Assembly: GCF_004364555.1 (NCBI RefSeq)
Contig: NZ_SOAM01000005.1
Location: 1-62,645 of the forward strand
Direction of reading: 5' to 3'
Length of the DNA stretch: 62,645 nucleotides
Source: Amnibacterium kyonggiense
GTDB taxonomy: Bacteria > Actinomycetota > Actinomycetes > Actinomycetales > Microbacteriaceae
Part shown: positions 26,646-37,502 of the stretch, piece by piece
How the letters are laid out: each line of letters starts with the position of its first letter
Position numbering within the stretch: position 1 is the stretch's first letter
Notes under the pieces: model-generated
Database searches by the model: none
What the model was told of the DNA's origin: nothing
Seen by the model: the letters and a program-made list of their open reading frames with translations, nothing else
Translations under genes and position numbers: made by a program

Positions 26646-28184
26646 ATGATCCCTGAGGGCATCGGCGGCTGGCTGCGACGCCGGGCCGCGACCTCGCCCG
26701 ACCATCCCGCGATCGTGTTCCAGCGCGAGGCGATCCCCTACCGGGCGCTAGCCGACCGGGTCGACCGGCTGGCCGCAGCGCTGCAGGGGCTCGGCGTCGG
26801 GCCCGGCGACCGCGTCGCGTACCTCGGGGCGAACCACCCGTCGTTCGTCGAGACACTGTTCGCCGCGGCCCGGCTCGGCGCCGTCCTCGTGCCGCTGAAC
26901 ACGCGCCTCGCGCCCGCGGAGCTCGCCTACATGCTCGACGACGCCGACCCCGTCGTCCTCGTGAACGGAGCGGGGCTCGAGAGCACCGCGGTCGCGGCCG
27001 TCGCCGGGCGGGAGCTCGTCCGCGTCGTCGTCGGGACGCCGGAGTCCGCGGCCGACCCGGCGGCGCTCGACTGGGACCGCGTGCTGGCCGGCGGCGACCC
27101 CGCCGCGCTCGTGCCCGCGACGACGACGCTCGACGACCCGGCGCTGATCATCTACACCTCCGGCACGACCGGACGCCCGAAGGGCGCGGTCCTGACGCAC
27201 GGCGCGATCACCTGGAACGCGATCAACGTCCTCGCCGATTACGACCTCACGTCGACCGACCGCGCGCTGATGATCTCGCCGCTCTTCCACGTCGCCTCGC
27301 TCGGCATGGGCTGCCTCCCCGTCCTCCTGAAGGGCGCGACGGTGCTGCTCGAGGAGCGGTTCGTCCCGGGCGACGCCCTCCGGAGCATCGAGGCGCTGCG
27401 GGCGACGGCGATCAGCGGGGTGCCGACGACGTACCAGCTGATGACCGAGGATCCCGCCTGGCCGACGACCGACATCTCGTCACTCCGCCTGCTGACCTGC
27501 GGCGGATCCGCGGTGCCGGACCGGGTGCGGGAGGCGTACGAGGCGCGGGGTCTCGCCTTCTCCGGCGGCTACGGCATGACGGAGACGAGCCCCGGCGTGA
27601 CCATGCTGCCCGCGCCGCAGTCGCTGGCGCACGGCGGCTCCGCGGGGCTCGCGCACTTCTTCACGCGGTACCGGATCCGAGCGGTGGACGGCGCGCTCGC
27701 TCCGGCCGGGGTGCCGGGCGAGATCGAGGCGGCCGGACCGAACGTGTTCGCCGGCTACTGGCGGAACCCCGCGGCGACCGCGGCCGCCTTCACCGACGAC
27801 GGCTGGCTGCGGACCGGCGACGTCGGCGTCGCCGACCAGGACGGCTTCCTGACCATCGCCGACCGGGTGAAGGACATGATCATCTCCGGCGGGGAGAACG
27901 TCTACTCGGCCGAGGTCGAGCAGGCGATCATGACCATCGAGGGCGTGACCGGCGTCGCCGTGCTCGGGATGCCCCACGAGCGCTGGGGCGAGGTGCCGCA
28001 CGCGGTCGTCACGCTGGCACCCGGCAGGACGCTCGACCCGGAGGAGCTGGTCGCCCGCCTCTCGGTGCTGCTCGCCCGGTACAAGGTGCCGCGGACGCTC
28101 GAGGTGGTCGACGACCTCCCCCGCACCGCGAGCGGCAAGGTCCGCAAGGAGGAGCTCCGCCGGAGGGCCGCCGCCCGCGCCTGA
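26646..28184 (+). CDS. Acyl-CoA / aryl-CoA synthetase (ANL superfamily)
   Basis: A 512-residue AMP-forming ligase: P-loop IIYTSGTTGRPKG, YGMTETSPG, GDVGVADQDGFL hinge region and catalytic lysine in RTASGKVRKEEL. Size fits a medium-chain or aromatic acid CoA ligase. Last gene of the plus-strand arm, preceded by an AGGAGG-type ribosome site and followed by a perfect bidirectional terminator. It presumably activates the acid produced by the hydrolases of the same run. Confidence 0.9.
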   Translation: MIPEGIGGWLRRRAATSPDHPAIVFQREAIPYRALADRVDRLAAALQGLGVGPGDRVAYLGANHPSFVETLFAAARLGAVLVPLNTRLAPAELAYMLDDADPVVLVNGAGLESTAVAAVAGRELVRVVVGTPESAADPAALDWDRVLAGGDPAALVPATTTLDDPALIIYTSGTTGRPKGAVLTHGAITWNAINVLADYDLTSTDRALMISPLFHVASLGMGCLPVLLKGATVLLEERFVPGDALRSIEALRATAISGVPTTYQLMTEDPAWPTTDISSLRLLTCGGSAVPDRVREAYEARGLAFSGGYGMTETSPGVTMLPAPQSLAHGGSAGLAHFFTRYRIRAVDGALAPAGVPGEIEAAGPNVFAGYWRNPAATAAAFTDDGWLRTGDVGVADQDGFLTIADRVKDMIISGGENVYSAEVEQAIMTIEGVTGVAVLGMPHERWGEVPHAVVTLAPGRTLDPEELVARLSVLLARYKVPRTLEVVDDLPRTASGKVRKEELRRRAAARA

Positions 28185-28188
28185 CCAT

Positions 28189-28231
28189 GTTCACGGATAA
28201 GGGCGCCGGCGCAGGGCCCTTATCCGTGAAC
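28189..28231. terminator. Perfect 16-bp stem-loop between convergent genes
   Basis: Arms GTTCACGGATAAGGGC and its exact complement with an 11-base loop lie five bases after the ligase stop, between convergent genes. A further copy of the arm lies at 28348-28362 and a related stem at 11277-11311. Acts most likely as a bidirectional terminator built from a repeated sequence. Confidence 0.8.
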
Positions 28232-28245
28232 GCCCCGTCCCGCCT

Positions 28246-28338
28246 CGCTGGTCGAGGTGCGAGCGCCAGCGAGCCTCGAGACCACTCCGCATCCGCAGTG
28301 GTTTCGACACGGGCGCGGAGCGCCCGGCTCGACCAGCG
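28246..28338. repeat. 93-bp intergenic repeat with 11-bp inverted ends
   Basis: The unit is bounded by CGCTGGTCGAG and CTCGACCAGCG and has internal GC-rich dyads. A shortened copy is at 11232-11274. Similar 'tggtcgag..ctcgacca' intergenic palindromes are common in Microbacteriaceae genomes (recalled, not checked). The third TTCACGGATAAGGGC arm follows at 28348-28362. Confidence 0.65.
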
Positions 28339-28385
28339 TGGGGTCGGTTCACGGATAAGGGCGGGTCGGGGCGGGCCCGTGCGGC

Positions 28386-28967
28386 TCAGCGCTCGAGGCG
28401 GTCGACCAGGGCGAGGCCGCGCTGCGCCCAGGCGATCTCCGTGCGGGCGCGCTCCACGAGGCCCTCGTAGGTGAACCGCTTGTACGCGGTCGTCGCGGCG
28501 CGTTCCTCGTCGGCGGTGACGGCGAGGCGGCGCTGCAGCATGGGGCTCTCCCCCGCGTCGATGCGGCGGATCTCCGACTCCCACTGCGCGAGCTCGGCCC
28601 GCCACTGCTCCTCGTGCGCTCGCAGGAACGCGCGCGCCTCCGCCGGCTCGACCGATTCGAGGTACGCCGCACGGAGGTGCGCCGGGTCGCGCACCCGCAG
28701 GTAGCCGAGGGGGCTGCGCATCCAGTCGAGGAACGCCGCGTCGCCCGCGGGCGTCACGTGGTACAGCCGCCGGGCGCCGCGCTCACCGCGGGTCTGGTCC
28801 TCGCCGACGACGAGGCCCTCCTCCTCCATGCGCCGCAGCTCGGGGTAGATCTGCGACCCGGGCGCGTGCCAGACGTGCCCGACCGACACCGAGAACTGCT
28901 TCTGCAGCTCGTAGCCGGACATCGGGCCGACGCGCAGCAGGGCGAGGAGGGCGGATCGAAGGCTCAT
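28386..28967 (-). CDS. PadR-family transcriptional regulator, VanR-like by context
   Basis: A 193-residue PadR protein: winged helix (LLALLRVGPMSGYELQKQF, GSQIYPELRRMEEEGLV, RLYHVTPAG) and a C-terminal helical dimerisation domain of the subfamily 2 size. ATG start. PadR-type VanR proteins repress vanillate demethylation in Corynebacterium, Rhodococcus and Streptomyces. Its position directly after the O-demethylase gene suggests the same task here; the effector would be vanillate or a related methoxy-aromatic acid. Confidence 0.85.
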   Translation of the reverse strand: MSLRSALLALLRVGPMSGYELQKQFSVSVGHVWHAPGSQIYPELRRMEEEGLVVGEDQTRGERGARRLYHVTPAGDAAFLDWMRSPLGYLRVRDPAHLRAAYLESVEPAEARAFLRAHEEQWRAELAQWESEIRRIDAGESPMLQRRLAVTADEERAATTAYKRFTYEGLVERARTEIAWAQRGLALVDRLER

Positions 28968-28983
28968 CGGTCATCCCGGAGGT

Positions 28984-29017
28984 GTGGCGGGGACCACACG
29001 CTAGTGGACCCCGCCAC
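28984..29017. terminator. Stem-loop between the O-demethylase and padR genes
   Basis: A 14-bp stem with one mismatch (arms GTGGCGGGG.CCAC and GTGG.CCCCGCCAC, loop ACGCTA) lies 11 bases after the ligM-like stop and 16 bases before padR starts. It could end the metF-purU-ligM transcript or, being palindromic, act as the PadR operator. Confidence 0.55.
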
Positions 29018-29028
29018 GCCGCCCGAGG

Positions 29029-31326
<2,298 letters not shown>

Positions 31327-31330
<4 letters not shown>

Positions 31331-32208
31331 CGGGCGTCGCCGCCCGTCGCGCCGCGGCGCTCCGCCACCCAGCGCGCGGAGGTCGCGACCCCGCCGAACG
31401 TGTAGAGGTGCAGCCCGACCTCGCCGAGGCCCGGCTCGGCCTCCAGCCGCGCGGCCAGGTCGTCGACGAACGCGTCCGGTCCAGCGGAGCCCATGAGGTT
31501 GGTGAGGGAGAAGCCGTACTTGCGGACGATCGTCGCGTTCGACCGCACGCCGAAGCGGCGCGCGAAGCCGAGCAGCCGCTTCACGCCCGCGGGACCCGGC
31601 ACGCCGACGCGCACGGGAGCGTTGACGCCCTCGGTCCGCGCCCGGCGGATCCACGAGACGACCGCGTCCGCGTCGAAGGCGAACTGGGTGATGACGGAGG
31701 CCTGCAGGCCCTGCGCGCCGATCTCCGACACCTTGTCGCGGAGCGCCGCCCACAGCACGTCCTCCGCGATGTCGGGGTGGCCCTCGGGGTAGCCGGTGAC
31801 GCCCACCTCGCGGACGCCGTGCGCCCCGAGCGCACCGCTGCGGACGACGTCGAGCGCGCTGTCGAAGGGGCCCTCGGCCGCCGCGGGGTCGCCGCCGACG
31901 ACGAAGACGCGCTCGGCACCGCCGACCTCCGCCAGCCGGCCGAGGTACTCGTCGAGCTCCGCGGCGGAGCGCAGCCGTCGCGCGGAGAGGTGCGGAACGG
32001 GGAGCAGCGAGCGCTCGAGCACAGCCCGCACCGCGGCGACGCGCGTCTCGAGGTCCTCGTTGCCGAGGAACGTGACGTTCACGCGCGTCCCGGCGGGGAT
32101 CAGCCCCTCCGCCTCGACGAGCGCGGGCACGTCCTTGCCCGTCATCTCCAGGGAGCAGCCGGCCAGCAGTCGCGCGGCTGACTCGTTCGTCGTCCCGATC
32201 GTGGCCAC
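31327..32208 (-). CDS. metF: Methylenetetrahydrofolate reductase
   Basis: A 293-residue MTHFR-fold protein (LSARRLRSAAELDEYLGRL, VFVVGGDPAAAEGPF, EVGVTGYPEGHP, VITQFAFDADAVVSWIRR). In this setting it oxidises the 5-methyl-THF released by O-demethylation to 5,10-methylene-THF. The GTG at 32206-32208 is preferred over an upstream GTG because GGGAGGAGC lies directly before it; the longer reading would add nine residues. Confidence 0.9.
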
Positions 32209-32250
32209 GGCCGCTCCTCCCGTGCTGCACTGCACGTCCCGGGAGGAATT

Positions 32251-32271
32251 TACCTATCTCGATACCTATCT
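32251..32271. promoter_or_regulatory. Direct-repeat operator candidate between metF and marR
   Basis: TACCTATCT occurs twice, 12 bases start to start, in the promoter region between divergent metF and the MarR gene, overlapping a CTCGA..TCGAG dyad. A spacing near one helical turn suggests a protein-binding site, probably for the adjacent MarR. Confidence 0.45.
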
Positions 32272-32328
32272 GTCGAGAGGTGAATGAGCGCTCGTGCCCG
32301 TCCCGGCGCGCGGCTCTAGGTTGGAGCC

Positions 32329-32910
32329 GTGAACGCGGAAGCGGAGGACGCGGCGACGCCGACGCGGCCGGCGACGACCCGCCACCGCGCCGTGGCGCCG
32401 GACGACGCCCTCGCTCGCCTCGAATGGGTCACGCAGCGCGTCTCGCGCGCGCTGCAGCGCGCGGTCGACCTCGTCGCCGCGGACCACGGGATCACCGCGG
32501 CGGAGTACCACCTGCTGCTCGCGATCAGCGACGACGTCGGCCGGTCGAACGCGGAGATCGCGCGCCTCACCTTCGTGACGCCGCAGTCCGCGAACCACGT
32601 GCTGGCCGAGCTCGAGCGCCAGGGCTACCTCGAGCGCACGAACGACCCCAATCACGGCCGCATCCGGCAGACCACCCTCACCGCGGCCGGTCGGCAGGTG
32701 CTCGACGGGTGCGTCGAGCGGATCGCCGCGATCGAGGCGCGGGCGGTGGCGGGGCTGAGCCCCGAGGAGACGCGCACGCTGCTGCCCGCGCTGCGACAGG
32801 TCGCGGAGACGCTGGCCGGCGGCTACTTCGGGGACGACGAGGAGGAGGCGCGCGCGGAGGCCCTCCGCCGCGACCGGCACGCGGCGAACCGGCAGGACCG
32901 CTCGGCGTAG
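32329..32910 (+). CDS. MarR-family transcriptional regulator
   Basis: A 193-residue MarR protein with winged helix (SNAEIARLTFVTPQSANHVL, LERTNDPNHGRIRQTTLT) and an acidic/basic C-terminal tail. GTG start. Divergent from the metF-purU-ligM operon and likely its regulator or autoregulated from the shared region; ligand unknown. Confidence 0.85.
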   Translation: MNAEAEDAATPTRPATTRHRAVAPDDALARLEWVTQRVSRALQRAVDLVAADHGITAAEYHLLLAISDDVGRSNAEIARLTFVTPQSANHVLAELERQGYLERTNDPNHGRIRQTTLTAAGRQVLDGCVERIAAIEARAVAGLSPEETRTLLPALRQVAETLAGGYFGDDEEEARAEALRRDRHAANRQDRSA

Positions 32911-33027
32911 CGGTCGCAGGCCGCCGGAACGGCGTGCGGGACGGCGTCGGACGCCGATCCGGCAGGGCGACGGCGGGGCCCGCCCGGCCTATCCTCCGAG
33001 ACGTCCGTCTGCTGTGAGGAGTCCCCC

Positions 33028-34557
33028 GTGACCACGACCGCCACCGCTCCGCGTCCCGCCGAGTCCGAGGGGGTCGCGCTGATCCCGCACTGGATCGGCG
33101 GCGCGGCCGTCCCCGGCTCGGGACGGACGGGCGACGTGTACGACCCGGCGCTCGGCGTCGTGACGAAGCGCGTCGGCTTCGCGGACCGTGCGGACGTCGA
33201 CACCGCGGTCGCGGCGGCGAAGGCGGCGTACCCGGCCTGGCGCGACCTGTCGCTCACCCGGCGGCAGCAGGTGATGTTCAAGTTCCGCGAGCTGCTCGAC
33301 GCGCGCAAGGGCGAGCTGGCCGAGATCATCACGGCCGAGCACGGCAAGGTGCTCTCCGACGCGCTCGGCGAGATCAGCCGGGGCCAGGAGGTCGTCGAGT
33401 TCGCCACGGGCCTCGCGCACCACCTGAAGGGCGAGTTCTCCGAGCAGGTCTCCTCCGGCGTCGACGTCTACTCGATCCGCCAGCCGCTCGGCGTGGTCGG
33501 GATCATCAGCCCCTTCAACTTCCCCGCGATGGTGCCGATGTGGTTCTTCCCGATCGCGATCGCGGCCGGGAACACCGTCGTGGTGAAGCCGAGCGAGAAG
33601 GACCCGTCCGCGGCGGTCTGGATCGGACGGCTGTTCCAGGAGGCCGGCCTCCCCGACGGCGTCTTCAACGTCCTCCACGGCGACAAGGTCGCGGTCGACG
33701 GCCTGCTCGAGCATCCGGACGTGCGCTCGATCTCCTTCGTCGGGTCCACCCCGATCGCGCAGTACATCTACGAGACCGGCGCCCGCCACGGCAAGCGGGT
33801 GCAGGCGCTCGGCGGCGCGAAGAACCACATGCTCGTGCTGCCGGACGCCGACCTCGACCTCGTCGCCGACTCCGCCGTCAACGCGGGCTTCGGCTCCGCC
33901 GGCGAGCGCTGCATGGCGATCTCGGTCGTCGTCGCGGTGGAACCCGTCGCGGACGCCCTGATCGCGAAGGTGAAGGAGCGGATGGCGGGCCTGCGGGTCG
34001 GCGACGGCCGCCGCTCGTGCGACATGGGCCCGCTCGTGACGCAGCAGCACCGCGACAAGGTCGCCTCCTACATCGCGGTCGCGGAGGAGGACGGCGCGGA
34101 CGTCGTCGTCGACGGCCGCGGGATCGACGTCGACGGCGACCCGAACGGCTTCTGGCTCGGCCCGACCTTGATCGACCGCGTCCCGACCACCTCCCGCGTC
34201 TACACCGAGGAGATCTTCGGCCCGGTGCTGTCGGTCGTCCGGGTCGCCTCATACGAGGACGGCGTCGCGCTGATCAACTCGGGCGCGTTCGGGAACGGCA
34301 CCGCGATCTTCACGAACGACGGCGGGGCGGCCCGCCGCTTCCAGCACGAGGTCGAGGTCGGGATGATCGGTATCAACGTGCCGATCCCGGTGCCCGTCGC
34401 GACGTTCTCCTTCGGCGGCTGGCGGCAGTCGCTGTTCGGCGACACGAAGGCGCACGGCGCCGAGGGCGTGAAGTTCTTCACACAGCTGAAGGCCGTGACG
34501 GCACGCTGGCTCGACCCGAGCCACGGCGGCGTCGACCTCGGCTTCCCCCGCACCTGA
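33028..34557 (+). CDS. mmsA: CoA-acylating methylmalonate/malonate-semialdehyde dehydrogenase
   Basis: A 509-residue aldehyde dehydrogenase of the MmsA class: GVVGIISPFNFPAMVPMWFF, KPSEKDP, catalytic Cys295 in GSAGERCMA, and the C-terminal GVKFFTQLKAVTARW typical of MmsA. It converts malonate semialdehyde to acetyl-CoA or methylmalonate semialdehyde to propionyl-CoA. GTG start with GAGGAG ahead. The aminotransferase at 36156 could supply malonate semialdehyde from beta-alanine. Confidence 0.92.
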   Translation: MTTTATAPRPAESEGVALIPHWIGGAAVPGSGRTGDVYDPALGVVTKRVGFADRADVDTAVAAAKAAYPAWRDLSLTRRQQVMFKFRELLDARKGELAEIITAEHGKVLSDALGEISRGQEVVEFATGLAHHLKGEFSEQVSSGVDVYSIRQPLGVVGIISPFNFPAMVPMWFFPIAIAAGNTVVVKPSEKDPSAAVWIGRLFQEAGLPDGVFNVLHGDKVAVDGLLEHPDVRSISFVGSTPIAQYIYETGARHGKRVQALGGAKNHMLVLPDADLDLVADSAVNAGFGSAGERCMAISVVVAVEPVADALIAKVKERMAGLRVGDGRRSCDMGPLVTQQHRDKVASYIAVAEEDGADVVVDGRGIDVDGDPNGFWLGPTLIDRVPTTSRVYTEEIFGPVLSVVRVASYEDGVALINSGAFGNGTAIFTNDGGAARRFQHEVEVGMIGINVPIPVPVATFSFGGWRQSLFGDTKAHGAEGVKFFTQLKAVTARWLDPSHGGVDLGFPRT

Positions 34558-34566
34558 TCGGCCGGG

Positions 34567-36084
34567 TCAGACGGGCGGCAGCAGCCGCATCGCGCTGAAC
34601 AGCTCGGCCCGGTCCGCGAAGCGGTCGAGGTCCAGGCCGAGCAGGCGGCCGAGCTGCGCCATCCGGGCGCGGAGGGTGTGCCGGTGCACGCCGAGCTCGC
34701 GGGCGGCCGGCTCGAACGCACCGTTGTGCTGCAGCCAGACCCGCGCGCTCTCGAGGAGCTGCCGGCCCTCCTCGTCCCGGGTCGCCGGGGCGAGGAGCGC
34801 GGCGGCGACGAGGGCGCCGTCGCCGCGGACGAGGAGGCCGTGCAGGCCGCGGTCCGCTTCGTCGCCGAACGAGCGCGCCGTGCCCGCCGGGACGCCCTGC
34901 CGCAGCAGCCACTCGGCCTGACGGAGGGCCTCGGCGAGCGCCGACCACGGCACCGCCTCGGAGACCGCCGCGCTGAGTCCGGCGTCGGTCAGCACGCGCA
35001 CCGCCGCGTCCGACCGGCGTTCCTCGACGAGGAGCACGACGCGGTCGTCGCGGCGGACCGCGAGCCCGCCCGCCCGAGCGATCACCGCGCCACCCCCGGG
35101 CTCCGCCGGCACCGCGAGCACCCGGACGGCGCTCCCCCGCGGCACCGGGATGGCGAGCTGGGCCGCCGTCCGCCGCGCGACCTCCACCTCGCCGGAGAGC
35201 AGCAGCTCGAGGAGCGCCCGCCGCAGCGCCTCCCGCGCGCCGTCGAGCTCCGAGGTCTGCTCGAGCGCGATCGACGCGAGGGCGATCACACTCGTGATCA
35301 GGTCCGTCTCCGCCCGGTCGAGCGGGGCGTCGCCACCGACGGCGAGCGCGGCCCGGAGCGCGCCGCGTCGGCCGATCGTCTGCACGGTGAAGGCACCCGC
35401 CGGGGAGTCGACCCGGATCGCCGCCCGGAGCCCGCGCCCCATCGCCTGCCGCACCGCGGCGACGACGTCGTCGCGCACCGCGTCCGGCATCGCCGTCCGC
35501 GGGGCGTCGAGCGGGAGGCCTGCGGGGTCGAGCAGCACGACCCAGGCGTCGAGCCGGCGCTCGAGCTCGTCGAGGATCGCCCGGAGCCCGTCCGGCCGCA
35601 GCGCCGCCCGCGCGACGGCCCGATGCGCTTCGAGGGACCGCTCGAGGCGCTGCCGGCGCTCGAGCTCCCGGGCGTCGGCGATGTGCCGGATGATCGCCAT
35701 GAAGGGCGTGCGATCCGCCACCTCGAGCAGGGGCAGACCGGCCGCGCGGCATGCGGCGACGAGCTCGGCCGGGACGGCGGCGTGGAGGATCTCCGTCGCG
35801 AACCCGAGCGCGAGCACGTCCGCCTCGACGAGCCGCCGCACGTACTCGACCGCGAACGCGTCGTCGGTCCGGTCGGCGAAGTGCGCGCCGTCCGTGAGCA
35901 GCAGCTGTCCCGGCTCGAGCCACGGGGTCGGGTCGGGCAGGTCGGAGCTGTGCGCCCAGGCGATCGGCCGGGCGAGCGTCCGCCGGTCGGGCGGCTCGAC
36001 GAGCAGCCGGAGGTGGAAGGCGGGCTCGCGCAGCAGCTCCTCGAGCGCGACCGGCACCTCCGGACTGTAGCGCCACGGCGTCAC
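34567..36084 (-). CDS. PucR-family transcriptional regulator
   Basis: A 505-residue regulator: N-terminal PucR sensor domain (LARPIAWAHSSDLPDPTPWLEPGQLLLTDG, diagnostic), a middle GGDEF-like/variable region and a C-terminal PucR helix-turn-helix (WLQHNGAFEPAARELGVHRHTLRARM). ATG start. It faces away from the aminotransferase gene across 71 bases holding a perfect palindrome, so it probably controls the aminotransferase and mmsA in amine or pyrimidine-derived nitrogen use. Confidence 0.88.
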   Translation of the reverse strand: MTPWRYSPEVPVALEELLREPAFHLRLLVEPPDRRTLARPIAWAHSSDLPDPTPWLEPGQLLLTDGAHFADRTDDAFAVEYVRRLVEADVLALGFATEILHAAVPAELVAACRAAGLPLLEVADRTPFMAIIRHIADARELERRQRLERSLEAHRAVARAALRPDGLRAILDELERRLDAWVVLLDPAGLPLDAPRTAMPDAVRDDVVAAVRQAMGRGLRAAIRVDSPAGAFTVQTIGRRGALRAALAVGGDAPLDRAETDLITSVIALASIALEQTSELDGAREALRRALLELLLSGEVEVARRTAAQLAIPVPRGSAVRVLAVPAEPGGGAVIARAGGLAVRRDDRVVLLVEERRSDAAVRVLTDAGLSAAVSEAVPWSALAEALRQAEWLLRQGVPAGTARSFGDEADRGLHGLLVRGDGALVAAALLAPATRDEEGRQLLESARVWLQHNGAFEPAARELGVHRHTLRARMAQLGRLLGLDLDRFADRAELFSAMRLLPPV

Positions 36085-36093
36085 CGAGCGCCG

Positions 36094-36111
36094 GTCCGGC
36101 AGTTGCCGGAC
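36094..36111. promoter_or_regulatory. Perfect palindrome between pucR and the aminotransferase gene
   Basis: GTCCGGCA and TGCCGGAC flank a two-base centre, midway between the divergent starts. Its size and position suit the PucR operator. Confidence 0.55.
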
Positions 36112-36155
36112 ACCCTGCCCTCCGGCGACGATCGACCGGACCGGAAGGGGATCGA

Positions 36156-37484
36156 GTGTCGATCGACGTCGTCGGAGCAGCCCTGTCGAACGCCGCGGTG
36201 ATCGCCGCGGACCACGAGCACGTCTTCCACTCGTGGTCGGCGCAGGGCTCGCCCGTGCCCCTCGCCTTCGCGGGCGGCGAGGGCGTGGAGCTCTGGGACC
36301 ACGACGGGAAGCGCTACCTCGACTTCTCGAGCCAGCTCGTCAACGTGACGATCGGCTACCAGCACCCGAAGGTCGTCGAGGCGATCCAGCGGCAGGCCGC
36401 GACGCTGACCACGATCGCGCCGGCCCACGCGAACGCGACGCGGTCGCTCGCGGCGGAGCGGATCGCCGGCGTCGCCCCCGACGGCTTCGAGAAGGTGTTC
36501 TTCACGAACGGCGGCGCGGACGCCAACGAGAACGCGATGCGGATGGCTCGGCTCGTGACCGGCCGGGACAAGATCGTGTCGCACTACCGCTCGTACCACG
36601 GCAACACCGGCGCCGCCGTGGTCGCGACGGGCGACTGGCGGCGGGTGCCGAACGAGTTCGCCCGCGGCCACGTCCACGCGTTCGGGCCCTACCTCTACCG
36701 CTCCGAGTTCTGGGCGACGACGCCGGAGCAGGAGACGGAGCGCGCGCTGCACCACCTCGAGCGCGTGGTGCAGGCGGAGGGACCCGCGTCGATCGCGGCG
36801 ATCCTCCTCGAGAGCGTCCCCGGCACCGCGGGCGTGCTCGTGCCGCCGCCCGGCTACCTCGCGGGCGTCCGCGCCATCGCGGACCGCTACGGGCTACTGC
36901 TGATCCTCGACGAGGTGATGGCGGGCTTCGGTCGCACCGGCGCCTGGTTCGCGTTCGAGCACTTCGCCGTCCGCCCGGACCTCATCACCTTCGCGAAGGG
37001 CGTCAACTCCGGGTACGTCCCGGTCGGCGGCGTCATCATCTCCGATCCCGTCGCCGCGGCCTTCGACGACCGGATCTTCCCGGGCGGCCTCACCTACTCC
37101 GGGCATCCCCTCGCGGCGGCGAGCATCGTCGCGACGATCGACGCGATGCGCGACGAGGGGATCGTCGAGCACGCCGCCTCGATCGGCGAGGACCACCTCG
37201 GGCCGGCGCTGCGGGACCTCGCGGCGCGGCACGCCCTCGTCGGCGAGGTCCGCGGACTCGGCGTCTTCTGGGCGGTCGAGCTCGTCGAGGACCCGGCGAC
37301 CCGGTCGCCGCTGCCGCCAGCGGCCATGGTGCGCATCAAGGCCGGGCTGCTCGAGCGGGGCCTGCTGCCGTTCGTCCAGGACAACCGGATCCACGTCGTG
37401 CCGCCCGCGGTCATCGGCGCGGAGGACGTCGCCCGAGGCGTGGCGATCATCGACGAGGTGCTGACGGAGGCCGAGCGGAGCTGA
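36156..37484 (+). CDS. Class III PLP aminotransferase (beta-alanine/omega-amino acid type)
   Basis: A 442-residue class III aminotransferase: FTNGGADANENAMRMAR, LLILDEVMAGFGRTG and PLP-binding Lys281 in TFAKGVNSGYVP. GTG start. The neighbouring mmsA suggests beta-alanine:pyruvate or 3-aminoisobutyrate transamination; 4-aminobutyrate or taurine are alternatives that sequence does not exclude. Confidence 0.85.
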   Translation: MSIDVVGAALSNAAVIAADHEHVFHSWSAQGSPVPLAFAGGEGVELWDHDGKRYLDFSSQLVNVTIGYQHPKVVEAIQRQAATLTTIAPAHANATRSLAAERIAGVAPDGFEKVFFTNGGADANENAMRMARLVTGRDKIVSHYRSYHGNTGAAVVATGDWRRVPNEFARGHVHAFGPYLYRSEFWATTPEQETERALHHLERVVQAEGPASIAAILLESVPGTAGVLVPPPGYLAGVRAIADRYGLLLILDEVMAGFGRTGAWFAFEHFAVRPDLITFAKGVNSGYVPVGGVIISDPVAAAFDDRIFPGGLTYSGHPLAAASIVATIDAMRDEGIVEHAASIGEDHLGPALRDLAARHALVGEVRGLGVFWAVELVEDPATRSPLPPAAMVRIKAGLLERGLLPFVQDNRIHVVPPAVIGAEDVARGVAIIDEVLTEAERS

Positions 37485-37502
37485 GGTGCCGCCGACGGAC
37501 GG

